A DNA stretch of 48,335 nt, from the NCBI GenBank assembly GCA_038239195.1, contig JBBSEZ010000015.1, positions 1-48,335 of the forward strand, read 5' to 3'. A program made the position numbers and the translations under genes. Below the pieces are notes generated by a model. That model saw nothing but the letters and a program-made list of their open reading frames with translations. It had not been told where the DNA came from and ran no database searches. This DNA is from JBBSEZ01 sp038239195. GTDB lineage: Bacteria; Planctomycetota; Planctomycetia; Gemmatales; Gemmataceae. How positions within the stretch are numbered: the first letter of the stretch is position 1; each line of letters begins with the position of its first letter. Positions 7,701 to 16,935 of the stretch are shown here, in pieces.

Positions 7701-8653
7701 GGGCGGCACTCGCACGGGACGGACGGCTCGACGGTCTGCGTGTGATTCATGCGCCGCAGGCGCTCCGCCCGCGCCGGGCCGCAGCGCGGGCAGTCGAAGA
7801 GCTTTTCCACGTCCCACAGGTCCACGAACACGCGGCCGGCGCGCAGCCCGATCCCGAAGTCCAGCACATCCTCCAGCGACGACAGGCGCGGCGGGGCGAA
7901 CTCGCCGAGCTCCTGCAACCGCTCCATCGCCCCGTTGCCGGCCCGCGTCGGGATGACGGCGCAGCACTCCACGCCGACCGAAAAGGCGTACTCCAGCGAG
8001 CGCTTGGCCCAGAACAGCCCTTCCTCCTCCATGAGAAACGGCGGCCGCAGCAGGAGGAAGGCACGCACCGCAACGTCGTGGCTCGTCAGGAAGCGCGTCG
8101 CACGCTCGAAGTCGGCGAGCGTCATGCGCTTGTTGAGGCGCGGCAATACCTCGGGGTGGATCGTTTCCAGGCCCATCGCGACCTGTAGCGCGCCGCGCAG
8201 GAGCTTTTGAAACGTCAGGCAGCGCTCGCCCACCAGCGCGGGGTGGTTCTCGACGATGACGGTCCGAAATGGGGCGAGCAGTTCCGCGACAAGGGGCCAG
8301 TCGCCGGGGGGGATGGCCTGGGCGTCGAAGAAGTTGCCGCTGTTGTAGAGCTTGACGTGCGGCACCGGCGGCAGCCGCTCCAGGGCCCACTCGATCTGGG
8401 CCGGGATGGCGCTGGCCGGGACGCGCTCCTCGGTGGTGTTCTTCCACAGGTCGCACATCAGGCAGCGGAAGGGGCACTCGCGGTTGGTCAGGAAGATCGT
8501 CGCGACGTCTTCCACGGCCCCGCCCGCCGTGCGCTCGGGCTCGACGAAGAAGGCGTAGGGGCGCCGGGGATCGACGGCGTTGCGCGGCGGGCGTTGCTCC
8601 AACACCCAGCGGTCGAGCGCCGGGCCCACCAACTCATCCTTCGTAGAGCGCAT
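7697..8653 (-). CDS. Radical SAM enzyme (TIGR01210/Elp3-like)
   Basis: A 318-residue radical SAM protein. C60, C64 and C67 (CPFRCLMC, CX3CX2C) bind the 4Fe-4S cluster that cleaves SAM. NSGNFFD and the glycine-containing strand GLETIHPEVLPRLNKRMT follow the radical SAM TIM-barrel pattern. The C-terminus has extra cysteines (FDCPRCG and PCEC), possibly an auxiliary metal site. The N-terminal look and the overall length recall the TIGR01210/archaeosine-synthase-subunit group of radical SAM proteins, but no tRNA-modification partners are nearby. The ATG at 8653 overlaps the end of the Asn-synthase-like gene by 20 bases, and the stop overlaps the halogenase-like start, so the three genes form one transcript and probably one pathway. 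Confidence 0.8.
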   Translation of the reverse strand: MRSTKDELVGPALDRWVLEQRPPRNAVDPRRPYAFFVEPERTAGGAVEDVATIFLTNRECPFRCLMCDLWKNTTEERVPASAIPAQIEWALERLPPVPHVKLYNSGNFFDAQAIPPGDWPLVAELLAPFRTVIVENHPALVGERCLTFQKLLRGALQVAMGLETIHPEVLPRLNKRMTLADFERATRFLTSHDVAVRAFLLLRPPFLMEEEGLFWAKRSLEYAFSVGVECCAVIPTRAGNGAMERLQELGEFAPPRLSSLEDVLDFGIGLRAGRVFVDLWDVEKLFDCPRCGPARAERLRRMNHTQTVEPSVPCECRP

Positions 8654-10004
8654 GGAAGGCCCGGCGGTACGTGGAGGGTTGCGTGGGGAACAGCTCGGCG
8701 AAGAGGCCCTTGCCCGGCGCGCCGTGCTGGAAGCGCCGCTTGGGGAAGACCGGCATGTCCAGGCCGGTGACGGCCTTGACGCCGCGGCGCACCACCTCGC
8801 CCTTGAGGGCATACAGTTTCTCGTGGCTGCCCTGCGTCAGGTCGGCGAAGGGGATGCCCTCGGCCACCTCGATGACGTTGGGCAGCGTGTAGGGGCTGAA
8901 GCCCTCGAAGCCGAGCATCGCGGCCGGGGCGTAGGTCCGGGCGTACCCTCGGCTCAGCCCGCCGGAGTAGGTCAGCGAGTGCTTGATCGCATCGACGCCC
9001 CAGCCCTCCTGGTAGAGCATGCGATTGTTGACGACACTGCGGATCGTCAATTCGGGGTTTTCCTCGATCGGGTAGTCCTTGAGGTTCTCGTCGCCGCCCT
9101 CGCCGTCGAGGAGGTAGCGCCACGCGGGGTAGCGGTCGCGGACAGCCCGGCACAGGGCGAGGCTCATGGCGGCCGACTGGATGTCGAGCGGCTTGTAGTC
9201 CTCGACGGTGCGCACGGCCTGTCGCCAGTCGATCGCGCCGGCCGGCACCTCGATCGGCTCCAAAAACATCCCCAGCCCCAGCTCGTCGAGGAAGCCGCGG
9301 GCCTGTTCCAGGTCCTCCCCGCCGCCGTCCACCGCGAGGGTGAAGGCCTTGAGGCGGGAAGGGCTCTGGCCGAGTTGAAGCAGCGCGTGGTAAGCGACGA
9401 GGAAGACCGACCCGCTGTCGATGCCGCCGGAGAAACCAACGCCGAGCGGGCCTGTGGTGGCGCGGAGTTGCAGCCAGCGCGTGATCTCGTCGCTCAGGGC
9501 GCCGACGTAGGCCCGGCCAATCTGGTCGAGGTCGGTGCCGAGGGCGTTGCGCGTGGGGGCGAAGAAGCGACGATAGGTCGGGCTGGGGTCGGGGCAGCCA
9601 ACGAGCGCGACCTCCGTCACGTGGTGGGCGGGCACCATGCGCGTGTAGGAGGGGTGGAACTGGTCGGCGAGGCCCTCGCGGCGCAACCAGTCGTGGATGG
9701 CGTCGATGCGCTCGGCAGCCACCAGGGCGGGGCCTTCGCGCCTCTTGGCGACGAAGTAGCGCAGGGGACGGGCGAGGGAGCGGGCCATGCGAACGAGCTG
9801 GCCCGACTTCGCCACGAGGGCGAAATGCCCGTCGAAGCGGCGCACCGCCTCGACGTCGCCGGCGGCGAGGGCGGCGCGCGCCTCGTTGAGAGAGACGTTG
9901 AACAGGGCATTGCGGGCCGGATCGGTCAGATCGACGACGCGCTCGACGGGCTGTGCGTGCATGACAAGGGTGCCCTCGCGACGAAAGATGGATGAGCGTG
10001 TCAT
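8634..10004 (-). CDS. Asparagine-synthase-like ATP-dependent amide ligase
   Basis: 456 residues. The C-terminal AsnB-type synthetase domain has the PP-loop SGGIDS (residues 192-197), GEGGDEN (replacing GEGADE) and FPKRRFQHGAPGKG. The N-terminal part (RFDGHFALV, about 57-64, and ERIDAIHDWL) looks like a shortened class-II glutamine amidotransferase domain, but there is no Cys2, so glutamine hydrolysis is not expected. Cys-less AsnB homologues are known as beta-lactam synthetase, lasso-peptide cyclase and other adenylating amide-forming enzymes. First gene of the operon with the radical SAM and halogenase-like genes. ATG 10004 is used here; ATG 9962 (MHAQPVERVV) is an alternative start with a GAGG upstream. 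The substrate is unknown. Confidence 0.8.
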   Translation of the reverse strand: MTRSSIFRREGTLVMHAQPVERVVDLTDPARNALFNVSLNEARAALAAGDVEAVRRFDGHFALVAKSGQLVRMARSLARPLRYFVAKRREGPALVAAERIDAIHDWLRREGLADQFHPSYTRMVPAHHVTEVALVGCPDPSPTYRRFFAPTRNALGTDLDQIGRAYVGALSDEITRWLQLRATTGPLGVGFSGGIDSGSVFLVAYHALLQLGQSPSRLKAFTLAVDGGGEDLEQARGFLDELGLGMFLEPIEVPAGAIDWRQAVRTVEDYKPLDIQSAAMSLALCRAVRDRYPAWRYLLDGEGGDENLKDYPIEENPELTIRSVVNNRMLYQEGWGVDAIKHSLTYSGGLSRGYARTYAPAAMLGFEGFSPYTLPNVIEVAEGIPFADLTQGSHEKLYALKGEVVRRGVKAVTGLDMPVFPKRRFQHGAPGKGLFAELFPTQPSTYRRAFHALYEG

Positions 10005-10133
10005 GGTATCGCGGCGCGCGGGGGCGGCACAAGGGCCCGCGGCGCGGAATTCGCTGGCGAGGCGCGCGAATTCGCTTCCTCGCGCCCTCGCGTACGTGTA
10101 CCATCATCGGAAGGTCTAGCCAGGAGCCCCGCC

Positions 10134-10685
10134 ATGCTCGCGTTCACCTGTCCCCATTGCCGCACGCGCCTGTCGGCGCCCGACGCCCACGAAGGCCGGC
10201 AGATCACCTGCCAGGTCTGCGGTCAACTCGTCCAGTTGCCGGGAAAGGCGCCCGCCCAGACGGTGCCGGAGCAAGAGAAGCGCTCGCCTTCTCCAGAGCC
10301 CGACGAGCGGCCCTCGCGGCGCAACGGCGAGCGCCGCTCCTCGAGACGGCACGACGAGGACGAGCGCGACGAAGATCGGCCATCGAGACGGCGCCACGAG
10401 GACGACCGCGATGAAGATCGGCCGTCGAGAAGGCGTTACGAAGATCGGGACGACCGCGAAGACCGGCCCAGGCGGGGCCGCCGGGAGGAGTGCCCCGAGT
10501 GCGGCAGTCGGCGCCGGCCTCGCGTGGAGGCCCAGATGGCGACCATCAGCATCGTCTTGATCTGCATCGGCATTTTCTTCTGGCCCCTGATCCTCGTGGG
10601 CATCTTCCTGCGCGAGCGCTGGGAGGTGTGCGACGACTGCGGCCACAAGCTCCGACAGGTCTCGGGGCCGGAGTTCAGCGCGTAG
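10134..10685 (+). CDS. Zinc-ribbon protein with charged repeats and one TM segment
   Basis: 183 residues. The N-terminal MJ0042-like ribbon has CPHC (7-10) and CQVC. A long low-complexity arginine/aspartate region follows, with repeats of the type RPSRRRHEDDRDED. A second Cys pair (ECPEC), a hydrophobic helix (ISIVLICIGIFFWPLILVGIF) and a last CDDCG complete the protein. This is a common planctomycete layout of unknown function. It is transcribed divergently from the Asn-synthase operon across a 129-base gap that probably carries both promoters. A hairpin directly after the stop should terminate it. Confidence 0.8.
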   Translation: MLAFTCPHCRTRLSAPDAHEGRQITCQVCGQLVQLPGKAPAQTVPEQEKRSPSPEPDERPSRRNGERRSSRRHDEDERDEDRPSRRRHEDDRDEDRPSRRRYEDRDDREDRPRRGRREECPECGSRRRPRVEAQMATISIVLICIGIFFWPLILVGIFLRERWEVCDDCGHKLRQVSGPEFSA

Positions 10686-10686
10686 G

Positions 10687-10747
10687 GGGGCCCACTAGGC
10701 CGCAAGCGGCGGTCGGCGGAATCGCCGCTTGCGACTTAGCGGGCCCC
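10687..10747. terminator. Large GC-rich hairpin after zinc-ribbon gene
   Basis: An 11-bp perfect stem (CGCAAGCGGCG at 10701-10711 with 10723-10733) extends outward to a 25-bp arm with three mismatches (10687-10711 with 10723-10747). It starts two bases after the stop codon. It may be a terminator, and it belongs to the class of repetitive intergenic palindromes seen elsewhere in this window. Confidence 0.7.
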
Positions 10748-10871
10748 TCGTCCACTCGTCCGCTTTCCGTCCGAAATCGCTTGACGTCCGCCGCCGTTCG
10801 GAGGACGATGCGCAAAGCTACCCCGCCCTCCCCGCCTTCCTCCCTCCCGCCATCCCACCGGAGGCGCGACG

Positions 10872-12509
10872 ATGCTCCGCTCGGCCTTCTCTTCTCTGCT
10901 CGCGGCCCTCTGTCTGACGGCCCCTCTTCCCGCCGCCGCGCCCGTCGTGCGCCCCCTGCCTCTACACCAGCGCATCGACCAGCATCTCGCCGCCGGCAAG
11001 GCCGCCTACGCGCGCCGGTCGGCCGGGCCCGCCTCCGACGCCGAGTTCCTGCGCCGCATCTATCTCGACCTGACCGGCATGCAGCCGACGGCCGCCGAGG
11101 CGCGTGCGTTTCTGAGTTCCCCGGCGCCCGACAAGCGCCGTGCTCTAATCGACCGCCTTCTTGCCAGCCCCGAGCACGCCCGGCACCTGGCGCACGTCTT
11201 CGACGTCGTGCTCATGGAGCGCCGCGCCGACCGCTTCGTGCCGCGCGCCGTCTGGCACGAATACCTGCGCACCTCGTTCGCCGCCAACAAGCCGTGGGAC
11301 CAACTGGCCCGCGAGATGCTGAGCGCCGACGGCGCCGACCCAAAGGTACGCGGCCCGGCCAAGTTCTTCCTCGAGCGCGGCGCCGAGCCCAACCTGGTCA
11401 CGCGCGACGTCAGCCGATTGTTCCTGGGCATGAACCTCCAGTGCGCTCAGTGCCACGACCACCCGCGCGTCGAGGACTACAAGCAGGCCCACTACTACGG
11501 CCTGTTCGCCTTCGTGAGTCGAACCTCGGTGGTCACGGACGCCAAGCTCCGCCTGGCCGTCCTGAGCGAGAAGGCCGACGGCGAGGTGACGTTCCAGTCG
11601 GTGTTCGACCCGGCCAAGGTGACCAAGAGCAGCCTGCCGCGCGTGCCCGGCGGCCCCGCCCTCACGGCCCCGACCGACGCCAAGATGAAAGGCTACGTCA
11701 GCGCCCCCGCCCGCAACGTGCGCGGGGTGCCGCGCTACAGCCGGCGCTCCCTCCTCGCCCCCCAGGTCGCCCGCGCCGACTACGAGCCATTCCGCCGCAA
11801 CATCGCCAACCGCCTGTGGGCACAGATGATGGGCCGCGGCCTGATCCATCCGCTCGACATGGACCACCCCGCCAACCCGCCGACCCACCCCGAGTTGCTC
11901 GACCTGCTGGCGCGGGAACTGGTCTCGCACAAGTTCGACGTCAAATGGTTCCTGCGCGAGCTCGCCCTCACCGACGCCTACCAGCGCTCGAGCGCGTTGC
12001 CGCCCGGCGTCGAGGAGAAGGCCATCCCGCCCTACGGCGTGGCCCGCCTCAAGCCGCTGTCGCCGGAACAACTCGCCTGGTCGCTGATGCAGGCGACGGG
12101 GCTGACCGACAACACGCGGCTCGGTCTGGGCAAGGCTGCGACCGAGGCCAACCTCTACGCCCGCCTGAACGGCAACGTGGGCCCGTTTGTCGCCTCCTTC
12201 GGCGCCCCGGCGGGCAGCCTGGAGGGCTTCGACGCTCGCGTGGACCAGGCGCTGTTCGTGGCCAACGGCGCCGCGTTGCGGTCCTGGTTGGTGCCGCGCC
12301 CGGGCGGCCTGACGGCGCGCCTGGAACGGCTTGAGGGCGATGCCCTCGCGGAGGAGCTTTATCTGAGCGCGTTGACGCGCTTGCCCGACGACGAGGAACG
12401 CAAGGAAGTGGCCGAGTTCCTGGCGGCCCGGCCGAAGGATCGCGTCGCCGCCTTGCAGGACCTCGCCTGGGCGCTGCTCGCGTCGGCGGAGTTTCGATTC
12501 AATCACTGA
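10872..12509 (+). CDS. DUF1549/DUF1553 secreted protein
   Basis: 545 residues with an N-terminal signal peptide (MLRSAFSSLLAALCLTAPLPAAA). The DUF1549 half has the FLRRIYLDLTGMQPT and LIDRLLASPEH signatures and CAQCHDHP (a cytochrome-c-like CXXCH sequence). The DUF1553 half has NRLWAQMMGRGLIHPLDMD and WFLRELALTDAYQRSS. These paired domains are a planctomycete hallmark, nearly always next to DUF1501, and are thought to act in the periplasm or the enlarged paryphoplasm. This member is short compared with the usual 700-1000 residues because it lacks extra carbohydrate-binding or cytochrome modules. The start follows GGAGG by seven bases. First gene of an operon with DUF1501, WD40 and esterase genes. 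Confidence 0.92.
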   Translation: MLRSAFSSLLAALCLTAPLPAAAPVVRPLPLHQRIDQHLAAGKAAYARRSAGPASDAEFLRRIYLDLTGMQPTAAEARAFLSSPAPDKRRALIDRLLASPEHARHLAHVFDVVLMERRADRFVPRAVWHEYLRTSFAANKPWDQLAREMLSADGADPKVRGPAKFFLERGAEPNLVTRDVSRLFLGMNLQCAQCHDHPRVEDYKQAHYYGLFAFVSRTSVVTDAKLRLAVLSEKADGEVTFQSVFDPAKVTKSSLPRVPGGPALTAPTDAKMKGYVSAPARNVRGVPRYSRRSLLAPQVARADYEPFRRNIANRLWAQMMGRGLIHPLDMDHPANPPTHPELLDLLARELVSHKFDVKWFLRELALTDAYQRSSALPPGVEEKAIPPYGVARLKPLSPEQLAWSLMQATGLTDNTRLGLGKAATEANLYARLNGNVGPFVASFGAPAGSLEGFDARVDQALFVANGAALRSWLVPRPGGLTARLERLEGDALAEELYLSALTRLPDDEERKEVAEFLAARPKDRVAALQDLAWALLASAEFRFNH

Positions 12510-12537
12510 GGGCGAGCCGACTGAAGGGGGGACGACC

Positions 12538-13824
12538 ATGTTTTGCTCGTACGCTTGCGGCGGCGCCGACCACGTGATCTCGCGGCGGCGCTTCCTCCTG
12601 GGAGCGGCCGGCGCCGCGGGGGCGCTGAGCTTCGCCGACCTGGTCCAGCCCGCCTCGGGGCAGGCGCTGGCCAGGGCGCAGAAGCGCGTGCTGATGATCT
12701 TCCTGGCGGGGGGCGTGAGCCAACTCGAGACGTGGGACCCGAAACCGGGCACCAACACCGGCGGGCCGTTCCAGTCGATCGCGACCTCGGTGCCCGGCGT
12801 GCGCATCTGCGAACTGTTGCCGCACGTGGCGACGATGATGCACAAGCTGGCGCTGGTGCGCGGCATCAACACGGCCGAGGACGATCACGGCAAGGGCCAT
12901 TACATCATGCACACCGGCCGGCGGCAGGAGCCGGCCACGGAGTACCCGCACCTCGGCTCGGTGTGCGCCAAGCTGCTCGGCGACGAGCGCAACCCGCTCC
13001 CGGGCTACGTCCACGTGACGCCGCGCGGCAACGGGGGCGTCAACAAGGGCGACGCCGCCTTCCTCGGCCCGCGCTTCGCCTCCATCTCGCTCGACGACGG
13101 CCAAGCGCCCCCCAACATCGCCCGGCCCGCCGACCTGAGCGCCGCCGCCGACCGCCAGCGCCAGGCCCTGCGCCTCAAGGCCAGCGAGCGCTTCCTCCGC
13201 CAGCGGCGCACCGCCGAGACCGAGGCCTACACGCACTCCTACGATCAGGCCGCGGGGCTGATGAAGAAGCGCGACCTTTTCGACTCCAGCAAGGAGCCGA
13301 TGGCCTTGCGCGACCGCTACGGCCGGCACGACTTCGGCCGGCACTGCCTGATGGCCCGCCGCCTGCTCGAGGGCGGGGCGACGTTCGTGAAGGTGACGCA
13401 CAGCAACTACGACACGCACCACGAGAACTTCGACTTCCACATCGAGCAACTCGGCGAGATCGACCGTACCTTCGCCACGCTCCTCGACGACCTCGATCAG
13501 CGCGGGATGCTGTCGTCCACCCTCGTCATCGTCAATTCCGAGTTCGGGCGCACGCCGACCATCAACCGCAACTACGGCCGCGATCACTGGTCGCGCGCCT
13601 GGGCGGTCGCGCTGGGCGGTTGCGGGATCAAGGGCGGGGCGACGTCGGGCAAGACCAACGCCAACGGTACGGCCGTCGTCGAGCGCCAGGTCAACGGTGG
13701 GCACCTGTTCCACACCTACTTCCGCGCCCTCGGCCTCGACCCCAAGAAGAACCACTACGTCAATCAGCGCCCGATCCCGATGGCCGACCCCAAGACCAGC
13801 GCTATCACGGAGATTTTGGCGTGA
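12538..13824 (+). CDS. DUF1501 Tat-exported protein
   Basis: 428 residues. The twin-arginine signal SRRRFLLGAAGAAGALSF lies at about residues 16-33, so export is through Tat in folded form. The body has the DUF1501 patterns MIFLAGGVSQLETWDPKPG, GRRQEPATEYPHLGS, RHCLMARRLLEGG and VNSEFGRTPTINRNYGRDHW, which place it in the alkaline-phosphatase/sulfatase-like fold. It follows the DUF1549 gene by 28 bases. Its TGA overlaps the GTG start of the WD40 gene. Paired DUF1549/DUF1501 proteins are expanded in planctomycetes; the exact reaction is not established. Confidence 0.93.
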   Translation: MFCSYACGGADHVISRRRFLLGAAGAAGALSFADLVQPASGQALARAQKRVLMIFLAGGVSQLETWDPKPGTNTGGPFQSIATSVPGVRICELLPHVATMMHKLALVRGINTAEDDHGKGHYIMHTGRRQEPATEYPHLGSVCAKLLGDERNPLPGYVHVTPRGNGGVNKGDAAFLGPRFASISLDDGQAPPNIARPADLSAAADRQRQALRLKASERFLRQRRTAETEAYTHSYDQAAGLMKKRDLFDSSKEPMALRDRYGRHDFGRHCLMARRLLEGGATFVKVTHSNYDTHHENFDFHIEQLGEIDRTFATLLDDLDQRGMLSSTLVIVNSEFGRTPTINRNYGRDHWSRAWAVALGGCGIKGGATSGKTNANGTAVVERQVNGGHLFHTYFRALGLDPKKNHYVNQRPIPMADPKTSAITEILA

Positions 13825-14876
13825 GCAAGGCCTTTTTCGCCGCCGCCCCGCCCGTGCGCAAGTGCGGCGCGGCGCCTCCGCCCGTCAAGGTGGTGCCGGA
13901 GCAGGCGCACCTCGTCGGCCAGCACCGCCACCCGAGCCCGCTGATCGGCTGCCGCATCGACCCGACGGGCAAGTTCGTCTTCGCCGGCGCCCAGGACAAC
14001 GCCGTCGTGCGCTGGCAACTCGACAGCGGCAAGAAGACCGTCCTCGCCGGGCATCGCAGCTGGGTGCGGGCATTGGCCTTCGCCGCTCGCGAAAAGTTGC
14101 TCTTCACGGGAGACTGGGCCGGGCAGATGTTCGTCTGGCCGACCGAGGCCGAGGCGCCGGCCCCGAAGGCTTTTCAAGCTCATCGCGGTTGGGTGCGCGC
14201 GTTGGCCGTCAGCCCCGACGGGCGCACGCTGGCGTCGTGCGGCAACGATCGCGTCATCAAGCTGTGGTCGGTGCCTGACTGCAAGCTCGTGCGCACGCTG
14301 GAGGGGCACGCCTGCCACGTCTACAACGTCGCCTTCCACCCCGACGGCCGGTCGCTGGCGTCGGCCGACCTCAAGGGCGTCGTCAAGGTGTGGGACCTGG
14401 CGCGGGGCGTGGCGACGCGCGACCTGGACGCCAAGATTTTGTACAAGTACGACAAGACGTTCATGGCGGACATCGGCGGCGCGCGGAGCATGGCGTTCAG
14501 CGCCGACGGCGGCATGCTGGCCTGCGCCGGCATCACGAACGTGAGCAACGCCTTCGCGGGCATCGGCAACCCGCTCGTGGTGCTGTTCGACTGGGCCTCG
14601 GGCAAGCAGAAGCAGCTCCTGCGGCCGCGCCCCAACTTCAACGGCACGGCCTGGGGCGTGGCGTTTCACGCGTCGGGGCACGTCCTGGGTGTCGGCGGGG
14701 GCAACGGCGGCGTGCTGTGGGCGTGGAAGCCGGACCAGCCGCTGAGCACGTTCGCCCTGACGCTGCCGAACAACGCGCGCGACCTCTCGCTTCACCCAGA
14801 CGGCCGATTGCTCGCGATCCCGTTCTTCGACGGGGTGGTGCGCGTCTACGACATGGGCCCGAAGAAAAAGGCGTGA
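13821..14876 (+). CDS. WD40 beta-propeller protein
   Basis: A GTG start at 13821 overlaps the DUF1501 stop (GTGA). 351 residues with repeated WD40 blades ending VVRWQL, MFVWPT, IKLWSV, VKVWDL, VLFDWA and VRVYDM, consistent with a six- or seven-bladed propeller. There is no signal peptide, which contrasts with its exported neighbours and suggests a cytoplasmic scaffold role, or export through an unseen route. The overlap implies translational coupling. WD40 proteins beside DUF1501 genes are common in this phylum, possibly in complexes with them (inference). Confidence 0.88.
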   Translation: MSKAFFAAAPPVRKCGAAPPPVKVVPEQAHLVGQHRHPSPLIGCRIDPTGKFVFAGAQDNAVVRWQLDSGKKTVLAGHRSWVRALAFAAREKLLFTGDWAGQMFVWPTEAEAPAPKAFQAHRGWVRALAVSPDGRTLASCGNDRVIKLWSVPDCKLVRTLEGHACHVYNVAFHPDGRSLASADLKGVVKVWDLARGVATRDLDAKILYKYDKTFMADIGGARSMAFSADGGMLACAGITNVSNAFAGIGNPLVVLFDWASGKQKQLLRPRPNFNGTAWGVAFHASGHVLGVGGGNGGVLWAWKPDQPLSTFALTLPNNARDLSLHPDGRLLAIPFFDGVVRVYDMGPKKKA

Positions 14877-14879
14877 GAC

Positions 14880-16925
14880 ATGAAACGGTGGGTGATTGCC
14901 GCGTTCGTCCTGGCGTGCGCCGCGGCCCTCCACGCGGACGGGCCGGGCGACAACGTCCCCGAGAAGGTCCGGCCCATCCCGCCAGCCGGCGTCGAGAGCG
15001 GCGCCGACGACCGCAAGGCCCTCCAACAGGGCCTCGCAGATCTCGGGGACGAGATCGAGGCCCTGCGCAAGTCGCTGAAGCCAGCGCTGCGCGCCCTCTT
15101 GCCGGACGTCGAGGTCTACCACAAGGCGGTGCGCTACGCCGTCGCCTACAACGAGATGTTTGCCGTGCGCGAGGTCGGCGTGGCCCGGGCCCTGCTGGAC
15201 ACGGGGCGCGAGCGGGTGAAACTTCTTCGCGCCGGCAAGGCGCCGTGGACGACGGCGACGGGGCTGGTGGTGCGAGGCTTCGTTTCGAGGATCGACGGCT
15301 CGGTCCAGCCTTACGGGCTGGTGGTGCCGGCCTCGTACCGGCCGGGCTCGCCGCACCGCCATCGGCTCGACGTCTGGCTGCACGGTCGGGGCGAGAAGAA
15401 GACCGAGCTGAACTTCATCGACGAGCGCCAGCGCAGCGCGGGCGAGTTCGCGCCGGCGCATGCGTTCGTCCTGCACCCCTTCGGGCGCTACTGCAACGCC
15501 TTCAAGTTCGCTGGCGAGATAGATGTCATGGAGGCGCTGGCGCACGTGCAGAAGCACTACGCCATCGACGAGGACCGCGTGGTGATGCGCGGCTTCAGCA
15601 TGGGCGGGGCAGGCTGTTGGCAGTTCGCGGTCCACTATCCGGGGAAGTGGTGCGCCGCGGCGCCTGGCGCTGGGTTCAGCGAGACGGCCGACTTCCTGAA
15701 GGTGTTCCAGAAGGAGGACTATCGCCCGACGTGGTACGAGCGCAAGTTGTTGCACCTGTACGACTGCACGGACTACGCGGGCAACCTCTTCAACTGCCCG
15801 GTGGTCGCCTACAGCGGGGCGGACGACCCGCAGAAGCAAGCGGCCGACCGGATGGCGGGGGCGATGAAGAAGGACGGCCTGACGCTGGTTCACCTCATCG
15901 GGCCCAAGACGGGGCACGGCTATCACCCCGAGGCCAAGAAGGAGATCGACCGGCGAATCGACCGCATCGCCGCGCGCGGGCGGGTGAGCGTGCCTCAGGT
16001 GGTCCGTTTCAAGACGTGGACGCTGCGCTACAACAGGGCGCACTGGTTGACGATCGACGGCCTGGAGAAGCACTGGGAGGAGGCCAGCGTTCTGGCCCGG
16101 TTGGTGCCGACGTCGCGCGGATCGGGCACGAAAAATGTCGTGGTCTCGCCGCAAAAGAACGTGACCGCGTTCACCGTGTCCTTCGGCCCGGGCGAGTGCC
16201 CCGTGGAAATCACCAAGGCCTCCGTGATGATCGGCCTCGGTCCGGATGAGGCGATTGAGGCGGCGCCTATCTTGTCCGACCGCTCCTGGACCGCTCACTT
16301 CCGCAAGGAGGCCGGCAAGTGGAAGGCCGTCAAGAGCGCCGACGGTGGCGCCTTGCGCAAGAGCCACGGCTTACAGGGGCCGATCGACGACGCCTTCATG
16401 GGCAGCTTCCTGATCGTGCGCCCGACCGGCAAGCCGCTCAACGACAAGGTGGGGGCGTGGACGAAGGGCGAGATGAACCGGGCCATCGACCACTGGCGGA
16501 AGCAGTTCCGCGGCGACGCCCGCGTGAAGGACGATAGCGCCGTCACGCCCGCCGACGTCGCGGCGCACAACCTCATCCTGTGGGGCGACCCGTCCAGCAA
16601 CAAGGTGCTGGGCAAGATCGCCGGCAAGCTGCCGGTCGGCTGGGACGCAAAGAGCGTGCGGCTGGGTGAGGAGACGTTCGACGCGGCGCATCACGTGCCG
16701 GTGTTGATCTATCCGAATCCGCTCAACCCGAAGCGCTACGTCGTGCTCAACAGCGGCTTCACCTACCGCGACTACGACTACCTGAACAACGCGCGTCAGG
16801 TGCCCAAGCTGCCGGACTATGCGGTGCTCGACGTGCGAACGCCGCCGTCCTCGCAGTGGGCGGGGAAGGTGGTCGCGGCGGGCTTCTTCGACGAGACGTG
16901 GAAGCTGTCGCCGGCCGGGAAGTAA
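14880..16925 (+). CDS. Secreted alpha/beta-hydrolase (esterase/peptidase-like)
   Basis: 681 residues with a signal peptide (MKRWVIAAFVLACAAALHA). The hydrolase core has LDVWLHGRGE, then the nucleophile elbow GFSMGGAGCW, an acid in YSGADDPQ and a His in GHGYHP, so the Ser-Asp-His triad is complete. The C-terminal 300 residues form a second region seen in planctomycete prolyl-oligopeptidase-like esterases, with a DNLILWGDPSSN-type motif (HNLILWGDPSSNKVLG). It is the last gene of the DUF1549 operon, three bases after the WD40 stop. It probably hydrolyses ester-linked polysaccharide substituents outside the cytoplasm; the substrate is unknown. Confidence 0.85.
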   Translation: MKRWVIAAFVLACAAALHADGPGDNVPEKVRPIPPAGVESGADDRKALQQGLADLGDEIEALRKSLKPALRALLPDVEVYHKAVRYAVAYNEMFAVREVGVARALLDTGRERVKLLRAGKAPWTTATGLVVRGFVSRIDGSVQPYGLVVPASYRPGSPHRHRLDVWLHGRGEKKTELNFIDERQRSAGEFAPAHAFVLHPFGRYCNAFKFAGEIDVMEALAHVQKHYAIDEDRVVMRGFSMGGAGCWQFAVHYPGKWCAAAPGAGFSETADFLKVFQKEDYRPTWYERKLLHLYDCTDYAGNLFNCPVVAYSGADDPQKQAADRMAGAMKKDGLTLVHLIGPKTGHGYHPEAKKEIDRRIDRIAARGRVSVPQVVRFKTWTLRYNRAHWLTIDGLEKHWEEASVLARLVPTSRGSGTKNVVVSPQKNVTAFTVSFGPGECPVEITKASVMIGLGPDEAIEAAPILSDRSWTAHFRKEAGKWKAVKSADGGALRKSHGLQGPIDDAFMGSFLIVRPTGKPLNDKVGAWTKGEMNRAIDHWRKQFRGDARVKDDSAVTPADVAAHNLILWGDPSSNKVLGKIAGKLPVGWDAKSVRLGEETFDAAHHVPVLIYPNPLNPKRYVVLNSGFTYRDYDYLNNARQVPKLPDYAVLDVRTPPSSQWAGKVVAAGFFDETWKLSPAGK

Positions 16926-16935
16926 CGGGCACGGC

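Noticed and set aside
10360..10470. Possible CRISPR-like repeats in the zinc-ribbon gene
   Set aside because: The repeats are in-frame Arg/Asp-rich codons within a gene, with no spacers.
13764..16367. 867-codon minus-strand open frame
   Set aside because: Arg/Val/Leu-rich antisense shadow of the WD40 and esterase genes.
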